The notes beneath the pieces were generated by a model that saw nothing but the letters and a program-made list of their open reading frames with translations, made no database searches and was not told the origin of the DNA. This document shows, piece by piece, positions 58,835-64,000 of a stretch of DNA of 64,000 nucleotides. The stretch lies in NCBI RefSeq assembly GCF_000526915.1, contig NZ_JAGZ01000003.1, forward strand, positions 248,001-312,000, in the 5' to 3' direction. How positions within the stretch are numbered: the first letter of the stretch is position 1; the number at the start of each line of letters is the position of its first letter. The translations under genes and the position numbers were made by a program. Source of the DNA: Mycobacterium genavense ATCC 51234. GTDB taxonomy: Bacteria; Actinomycetota; Actinomycetes; Mycobacteriales; Mycobacteriaceae.

Positions 58835-59392
58835 CTAGACCTCCAGCAGCTCGCCTTCTTTGTGCTTGACCAGTTCGTCGATCTGGTTGACGTACTGCTG
58901 GGTGGTTTTGTCCAGGTCCTTCTCGGCACGTCCGACCTCGTCCTCGCCGGCCTCGCCGTCCTTGCGGATCCGGTGCAGTTCTTCCATCGACTTGCGACGG
59001 ATGTTGCGCACCGAAACCTTTGCGTCCTCCCCCTTGCCCTTGGCCTGCTTGACGAGCTCCCGTCGGCGCTCCTCGGTCAGCTGCGGTACCGCCACCCGAA
59101 TCAGGGTGCCGTCGTTGGTCGGGTTCACCCCGAGGTCGGAGTTGCGAATCGCGGTCTCGATGGCGTGCAGCTGGCTGGCCTCGTACGGCTTGATGACGAC
59201 CAGCCGCGCCTCCGGGACGTTGATGCTGGCCAGCTGGGTGATCGGCGTGGTCGTGCCGTAGTAGTCGATGACGATCCGGGAGAACATGCCCGGGTTGGCG
59301 CGGCCGGTTCGGATGGTCGACAGTTCGTCACGGGCCACCGACACTGCCTTCTCCATTTTCTCTTCAGCGTCGAAGAGAGCCTCATCTATCAT
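58835..59392 (-). CDS. frr: Ribosome recycling factor
   Basis: 185 residues, exactly the usual length. The helical arm begins [40 protein letters not shown] and ends in the long C-terminal helix [33 protein letters not shown]. It splits post-termination ribosomes with EF-G. The start region abuts a degenerate MIRU-type spacer downstream of pyrH. Confidence 0.96.
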   Translation of the reverse strand: MIDEALFDAEEKMEKAVSVARDELSTIRTGRANPGMFSRIVIDYYGTTTPITQLASINVPEARLVVIKPYEASQLHAIETAIRNSDLGVNPTNDGTLIRVAVPQLTEERRRELVKQAKGKGEDAKVSVRNIRRKSMEELHRIRKDGEAGEDEVGRAEKDLDKTTQQYVNQIDELVKHKEGELLEV

Positions 59393-59444
59393 TTGCGCCG
59401 CTCCTCCCCATCACGTGCTCTGCGTCGTCGCGAGCGCGGATCAT
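59393..59444 (-). repeat. Degenerate MIRU-type spacer (pyrH-frr)
   Basis: On the minus strand this part of the spacer begins ATGATCCGCGC and ends GGGAGGAGCGGCGC before the frr ATG, sharing its core with the repeats at 23736 and 34616. The first residues of the small frame (IRARDDAEH) match the repeat peptides. About one base is missing relative to them, so the frame runs into frr instead of closing at its start. Likely a decayed MIRU. Confidence 0.6.
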
Positions 59445-59457
59445 TCGCGTCTTTACC

Positions 59458-60231
59458 TCAATTGGTGACCAGTGTTCCGATCTTCTCACCAGCGACCGCC
59501 CGAGCGATATTGCCGTTGGTCAGCAGGTTGAACACCAGGATCGGCATGCCATTGTCCATACACAGACTGAACGCGGTGGCATCGGCCACCCGCAGCCCCC
59601 GGTCGATGACCTCCCGGTGGCTGATCTCGGCGAGCAGCTCGGCGTCGGGGTTCACCCGCGGGTCCTCGGTGAACACGCCGTCGACGGCCTTGGCCATCAG
59701 CACCACGTCGGCGCCGATCTCCAGCGCGCGCTGCGCCGCGGTCGTGTCGGTGGAGAAGTACGGCAGCCCCATGCCGGCGCCGAAGATGACCACGCGGCCC
59801 TTCTCCAGGTGCCGCACGGCCCGCAACGGGATGTAGGGCTCCGCCACCTGGCCCATCGTGATCGCGGTCTGCACCCGGGTGTCGATGCCCTCCTTCTGCA
59901 GGAAGTCCTGCAGCGCAAGGCTGTTCATCACGGTGCCGAGCATGCCCATGTAGTCCGAGCGGGTGCGCTCCATGCCGCGCTGCTGCAGTTGTGCGCCACG
60001 GAAGAAGTTGCCACCGCCGATCACGACGGCGACCTGGACGCCGTCGCGGACCACCTCGGCGATCTGGCGGGCCACCTGGGCCACCACGTCGGGATCCAGC
60101 CCAACCTGGCCGCCGCCGAACATCTCGCCACCGAGCTTGAGCAATACCCGCGAATACTTGGCGCGCGGCTGGTCGCCGTCGGGTGAAGAGGTCGGCACGC
60201 CGTTGGTGCTGGTGGGCTCGGCCTGTGTCAT
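59458..60231 (-). CDS. pyrH: Uridylate kinase (UMP kinase)
   Basis: 257 residues from the ATG at 60231, which has AGGAG at 60236-60240. The amino-acid-kinase fold shows [43 protein letters not shown] and [22 protein letters not shown], with [11 protein letters not shown]. It phosphorylates UMP to UDP, is allosterically controlled by GTP/UTP, and is distinct from eukaryotic kinases. A short N-terminal extension ([19 protein letters not shown]) precedes the fold. It leads the pyrH-frr-cdsA operon. Confidence 0.96.
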   Translation of the reverse strand: MTQAEPTSTNGVPTSSPDGDQPRAKYSRVLLKLGGEMFGGGQVGLDPDVVAQVARQIAEVVRDGVQVAVVIGGGNFFRGAQLQQRGMERTRSDYMGMLGTVMNSLALQDFLQKEGIDTRVQTAITMGQVAEPYIPLRAVRHLEKGRVVIFGAGMGLPYFSTDTTAAQRALEIGADVVLMAKAVDGVFTEDPRVNPDAELLAEISHREVIDRGLRVADATAFSLCMDNGMPILVFNLLTNGNIARAVAGEKIGTLVTN

Positions 60232-60547
60232 CAGACTCCTCGCATGACAGTGCCATCCCAGGCTCGACGGCACAACCACCCCACCCGGAACGACAGTTCA
60301 TATCCTGCCCCATCGCAGCACAATCTGGCGCCAACGGGGTGGATTATTTGCGCCGCTGGCGAGCCGGGTCGCCGTCGCGGGGCGTAGGCGCAGGTCAGCC
60401 TCGGATGCGCCGCAATGGCGACTTTGCTTCCGGCGTCAGATGTTTGAGCGGGAGACGGCCCGGGAATCCGCACCGACGCGGCGGGGAAATCGCGGTCTTG
60501 AGAAGAAGGGCTGGAGCGCGCCGTAAACGATCACCAGGAGCCAACGC
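60232..60547. other. Intergenic region between pyrH and csbD (316 bp)
   Basis: Divergent spacer between pyrH and the CsbD gene. Apart from the pyrH ribosome site (AGGAG) and the csbD ribosome site (CAGGAG at 60533-60538), no ORF, palindrome or known sigma-factor consensus could be supported. A stress-type promoter for csbD would be expected but I could not identify one. Confidence 0.4.
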
Positions 60548-60787
60548 ATGTCGGACAAAGAAAACTCTGGACCCGCCGAAGCCGTCAAGGGCGTCGTCGA
60601 AGACGTCAAGGGCAAGGTCAAGGAGGCTGCCGGCGCGCTGGCCGGTCGCGACGACCGCACCCGCGAAGGCCAGGCCCAGCAGGACAAGGCGGAGGCCCAG
60701 CGCGACGCGGCAAAGAAGGAAGCCGAAGCGGAGGCCGCGCGCGGCGCAGCCGAGGTAACCGAGCAACGCCAAAAGGCCAACCAGTAG
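60548..60787 (+). CDS. CsbD-family stress protein
   Basis: 79 residues with AGGAG 8 nt upstream of the ATG. The CsbD domain motif is AEAVKGVVEDVKGKVKEAAGALAGRDDRTREGQAQQDKAEAQ. The protein is almost entirely Ala, Glu, Lys, Arg and Gln and likely helical or disordered. Members are induced by general stress or envelope signals; the molecular role is unknown. A strong hairpin follows the stop. Confidence 0.88.
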   Translation: MSDKENSGPAEAVKGVVEDVKGKVKEAAGALAGRDDRTREGQAQQDKAEAQRDAAKKEAEAEAARGAAEVTEQRQKANQ

Positions 60788-60801
60788 CTTGAATCGAGGA
60801 T

Positions 60802-60831
60802 GGGTCCGGCCCGTATTGACGGGCCGGACCC
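60802..60831. terminator. Rho-independent-like terminator after csbD
   Basis: A perfect 13-bp stem (60802-60814 with 60819-60831) encloses a 4-base loop (ATTG) 14 nt past the csbD stop. A short T-run (CTTTT) follows. This is the strongest terminator-like hairpin in the window. Confidence 0.8.
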
Positions 60832-61035
60832 GTCGACTTTTCCGGGCTCGTTACGGGTCCACGCCGGCAAACGCATCTCCACCACCCGCCCGATTCAACG
60901 GTCATTCACCCGAACGCGAGCAACAAAGAAGGCATAGATGACTACTGAATGGGGTACTCAGCGCTGCGCTGGCGGCCACCTCCCTGAGGTGCCGACGCGG
61001 TCGGGGGCGGCGACAGACCCTCATGAGGTTTGGAG

Positions 61036-61760
61036 ATGTCTTTGGACGTGCTACTGCTTTCCAATGCCGACGATTTCGCGGCGGCTTTACCCACGCTCGG
61101 ATCGTTGACGCAAACGATTCGCCGCGTCCCGCTCTCCGACCAGCTCGACGGCCATCATGACAGTGCCGATGTGGCGATCATCGACGCGCGCACGGATCTG
61201 GCGGCGGCCCGCAGCGTTTGCCGGGGCCTGACCGCCAGCACGCCGGCACTGGCGGTCGTCACGGTCGTCGCTCCGGCGCACTTCGCGTCGGTGGACGTCG
61301 ACTGGCGCATCGACGACGTGATGTTGCCCGCCACCGGTGCCGACGAACTCGAGGCGCGGTTGCGCCTGGCGATCAAGCGACGCCGCAGCGCCGTGGACGG
61401 CTACTTGAAGTTCGGCGACCTCGTGCTGCACCCGTCGAGTTTCGCCGGGTCGTTGTGCGGCAAAGATCTCAGCCTGACCGTCACCGAGTTCAAGTTGCTG
61501 AATTTCCTTGTGCAACATGCCGGTCGAGCATCAGCCGCACCCGGCTGATGCACGAGGTGTGGGGCTACGACTCCAACGGCCGTGTCCGCACCGTCGACGT
61601 TCACGTGCGGCGGCTCCGCGCCAAGCTTGGGCCACAACACGAATCGATGATCGACACCGTGCGGAGTGTCGGCTACATGGCGGTGACGCCCCCGGATCCG
61701 CAGTGGATCGTCAACGACGCCGCCCCCAGCATCGACCGCAACGGCCGCGCCCATCACTGA
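61036..61760 (+). pseudogene. OmpR/PhoB-type DNA-binding regulator, frameshifted (Rv2884-like)
   Basis: From the ATG at 61036 a receiver-like domain (about 1-115) runs to [16 protein letters not shown] in the C-terminal winged helix. Near 61530 one T seems to be missing (GCA-TC rather than GCA-TTC), so the first frame ends at SAAPG. The second frame continues [31 protein letters not shown], the OmpR-type wing, and ends at 61760. The receiver lacks an obvious Asp pocket ([10 protein letters not shown]), so it may have been phosphorylation-independent. It corresponds to Rv2884. Confidence 0.8.
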
Positions 61761-61790
61761 CTCACGTTGTTGGTCAGCCACTTTCGATCG

Positions 61791-62717
61791 TCAGGCAAAA
61801 AGCGGTAACGCACGCTTGCGCGCCAGGGCATCCATTCCCTGCTGAATGGCGTCTTCGACCTCACGGTACTTGCGCTCGACGTAGTCGTCGTCCTCCGCGC
61901 GGTCGGGGTCGTGGTCCAGCTCGACCGGCGGCATGAACCGCGTCCTGATCTTGGCCGGCTGCGGCAGCGCGGCCGGCGCGATGCCCCACGGCAGTGAGAC
62001 CGCCACCGGAAAAACCTTGAGCCGCAGCAGTCGGTCGAGTCACAGCGCCTTCGACAGCCGATCACCGCGGATCAGCACCGGCATGGCGTCGGCGCCCCCG
62101 ACCGGCGCGATCGGCACGATCGGCACCCCGGCACGAATCGCCATCTTCACGAAGCCGGTCCGCCCCGCGAGGTTGGCCCGGTCGCGCTCGGTCCACGGCC
62201 GCAGCGAATCCACCTCTCCGCCCGGCCATAACGCGACGTCTCGCCCTTCGGCCAGCGCCGTGGCGATGGCGTCCGGGGCGGCGGGAAGCGCACCCATCGA
62301 GCGAAAGTAGCGGCCGAACAACGGGATGGCCATCAACGCGTCGTGCGCGGTGCCATGCAGCGTGCGTTCCGGACCGAAGCTCCGCCACCATTGCAGGCCG
62401 ACGGTCCATGCGTCCCAGACGAACGGGGCACCGGAGTGAATGCCGATGAGCAACGCCGGCGGATCCGGAATGTTCTCCCAGCCGTCGATCTCCATCCGAA
62501 ACCAATAGTCGACCAACAGATTCCAGGCGAACTTCTGGCGTTGCAGGGTGGTGTCGTCCTGACCGCGCAGGTCCCAGCGGGCGGCTCGGCGCGCCACCCA
62601 GCCGCTCAATCCACCGTCCTGATCGTCGCGCTTGACCGCCATCGTCGCGCGGGCCTGCTCGGCGTGCTCGTGGGCTTGTTCGCGTACCGGGGCCGGCCGG
62701 TGATCTGTGTAACCCAT
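61791..62717 (-). pseudogene. Lysophospholipid-acyltransferase-like protein, nonsense-mutated
   Basis: From the ATG at 62717 the frame encodes about 308 residues with acyltransferase features: LLIGIHSGAPFVWDAWTVG, LMAIPLFGRYFRSMGALPA, VALWPGGEVDSLRPW and KMAIRAGVPIVPIAPVGG. After LSKAL a TGA (62040-62042) occurs. The frame then continues LDRLLRLKVFPVAVSLPWGIAPAALPQ and ends naturally at 61791. A CGA-to-TGA change is the likely cause. The short C-terminal piece is conserved in sequence and contains the family's PWG motif. Confidence 0.8.
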
Positions 62718-62861
62718 TTTTGCCGGGTACCCCAAATGAGCCCCGGGCAATTCGCCCGATCACCGGCGAAAAGTCTTTTCCGAAACCGCGATTACGCAGA
62801 CCTCCCCGCGCCACTGGTCCGTGGCGCGGGGAGGATGTGCGGCGACGACGCCTCAGCGGGC

Positions 62862-63434
62862 TTAGGTGTTGGCGCGCGCGTTGGGTGCCGGGCTGGGCAG
62901 CGCACCGGGTCCCGGGGTGGTCGGCGCCGGTGCCGCGCCGGGCTGCGAGCCGCCCGGCATGTTCGACGTCCAGATCAGGATGTCTTGGGTGCCCTCGTTG
63001 TAGGCGACGCCGTTCGGCGGTGCGCCGGTCACGTCGAAGTACAGCGTGCCGGTGGACTCGCTGCCCTGCGGGATCGGCGCCGGGTTGAGGCTGCCCGGGG
63101 CGCCGACCTTGTCGATCACCCGGTAGTTCTGGCCGTTAGGCCCGCGGGCGATGAAGTCGTTGACCATCGGGGTGACCAGCCCGCCGTCCGAGCGAACGGT
63201 GACGTCGGCCTGGTAAAGCGTGCCCTTCGGCGCGTAGCCCGGGATGGTCACATTGCTGGGCTGCAGGTTGCTCGCCGTGTAGTTGGTGATCAGCGGCCCC
63301 GCGACGAGCTGCTAGCTGGTGCCGAAGCCCTGGATGTTGGGCGCCGCCGACGCGGTCGCCGCGGTGAATGCGCTGACCGCGGCAATACCGGCGGCGCCGA
63401 TCACCGATTTCATAGCCGTAGAAGTGAATTTCAT
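62862..63434 (-). pseudogene. MPT63-family (DUF1942) secreted protein, nonsense-mutated
   Basis: From the ATG at 63434 a signal peptide (MKSVIGAAGIAAVSAFTAATASA) precedes NIQGFGTS. A TAG (63312-63314) then interrupts; homologues would have Gln. The frame continues QLVAGPLITNYTASNLQ and the DUF1942 domain with TIPGYAPKGTLYQADVTV, YRVIDKVGAPG, GSESTGTLYFDVTGAPP and DILIW, then a Pro/Ala-rich tail absent from MPT63. MPT63 is a small secreted immunoglobulin-like antigen of unknown role. A CAG-to-TAG change is the simplest explanation. Confidence 0.8.
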
Positions 63435-63731
63435 GCTGAATATCCCTTTAGTTGGATCGTTCCGTTTGTTTTCCCCCGCGATGATTCCCTCCGGCACGGG
63501 CCAGCACCGCACCATTTCCGTATAGCCAATCCCCTGCGGCCGCAAACATCAGCGCTTTGAGCTGCGGCAACGCCCTTCGCAAATGGCAATCAATGCGCCC
63601 CAGAATTCGCATAGACCTCAAAGCCAAGTTGAGCCCCAAATGCCACAGTCGACGATTTCAGCGTGGGAAAAAGAAGTTCCCCGCGTCAAAAACACGGGGA
63701 ACTTCGGGTGTGAATTCGCAGATCACCCGGT

Positions 63732-64000
63732 CTAGACGTGGCGCGTCCAGACGAGGAAATCGTCTTCCCGATCGGTGTACACCACCCCGATCGGCTTCTG
63801 GCCGGTCACGTCGAAGTACAGTTCGCCGGAGCGCTGCTGGCCCGGATCGAGCGGACTGGGGTCAAGGCCATTGGGCACCGGCCCGATGTTCACGACCTTG
63901 TAGACGGTGCCGTTGAACGCCCTGGCCGCAAACCGGGCGATCTGTGGCTCGACGGTTCCGGTATTCGCTCTCGCCGTGACATCGGCCTGGTAGAGCTGCC
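63732..64000 (-). CDS. Second MPT63-family (DUF1942) protein, 5' part outside window
   Basis: Minus-strand frame open to the right edge and ending in TAG at 63732-63734; about 89 residues are visible. It reads QLYQADVTARANTG, YKVVNIGPVPNGLDPSPLD, GQQRSGELYFDVTGQKPIGVVYTD and ends DDFLVWTRHV, homologous to the C-terminal half of the neighbouring MPT63-like gene but without its Pro-rich tail. The two form a tandem pair with 297 bp between. No start codon is inside the window. Confidence 0.8.
   Translation of the reverse strand, partial: QLYQADVTARANTGTVEPQIARFAARAFNGTVYKVVNIGPVPNGLDPSPLDPGQQRSGELYFDVTGQKPIGVVYTDREDDFLVWTRHV

Noticed and set aside
39592..63314. Programmed stop readthrough or recoding at the in-frame stops
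   Set aside because: All three stop codons (TAA, TAG, TGA) are used, contexts differ, and several of the affected genes also have frameshifts, so recoding is less likely than mutation.

Overview
The window is a high-GC mycobacterial chromosome segment that follows the gene order of the M. tuberculosis interval Rv2783c-Rv2884, with several blocks missing or replaced. Genus-level markers are mycothione reductase, EfpA, PptT/PptH, a PPE protein, MPT53 and MPT63-family secreted proteins, and MIRU-type intercistronic repeats. The species cannot be named from the sequence. It is not the M. tuberculosis complex: the CRISPR/toxin region, ugp operon, mpt83-dipZ-mpt70 block, glnA4 and aldC are absent, and a glyoxylate-carboligase operon and cobQ are present instead.

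Layout. 1-11.3 kb: 5' end of pnp, rpsO, ribF, a DtxR-type regulator (sirR/mntR), an acyl-CoA dehydrogenase and a thiolase-like protein, the overlapping truB-pptT-pptH operon, and Rv2799/Rv2800-like genes with two small DUF proteins. 11.4-17.3 kb is an accessory block: an HDAC-like deacetylase, the glyoxylate operon hyi-glxR-gcl, a decayed IclR regulator and an enoyl-CoA hydratase. 17.3-36.2 kb is an intact core: the rimP-nusA-ylxR-infB-rbfA-cnpB translation/RNA operon, proS, efpA, the siroheme/cobalamin genes cysG-cobB-cobO with a chelatase, a GNAT gene and mqo. 36.3-64 kb: a hydrolase, mtr, a Nur-like regulator with nicT, cobQ, mapB, a lipoprotein PBP, the ispG-rip1-dxr cluster, ccdA-mpt53, rlmN, cdsA-frr-pyrH, a response regulator and two MPT63-like genes.

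The first 37 kb reads almost cleanly. From 37.3 kb onward at least eight genes carry lesions: mtr and the Rv2884-like regulator have frameshifts, ppe has one frameshift, nicT and rlmN have both frameshifts and stops, and mpt53, an acyltransferase and an MPT63-like gene have single in-frame stops. Three of the five stops look like C-to-T changes. The simplest readings are pseudogenization in a host-adapted mycobacterium, or poor sequence in part of the window; the base-substitution stops favour real decay.

Regulatory highlights. MIRU-type repeats lie between rimP and nusA, between mqo and the GNAT gene, and between pyrH and frr; in two of them a tiny ORF overlaps both the upstream stop and the downstream start. 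A Nur-box-like palindrome sits between the Fur-family gene and the broken nicT. A dyad covers the -10 of the leaderless sirR start, and an IclR-like palindrome overlaps the hyi ribosome-binding region although the neighbouring IclR gene is only a remnant. Several genes look leaderless, with a TANNNT hexamer 6-9 nt before an ATG or GTG. No tRNA, rRNA, CRISPR array or insertion sequence was recognised.
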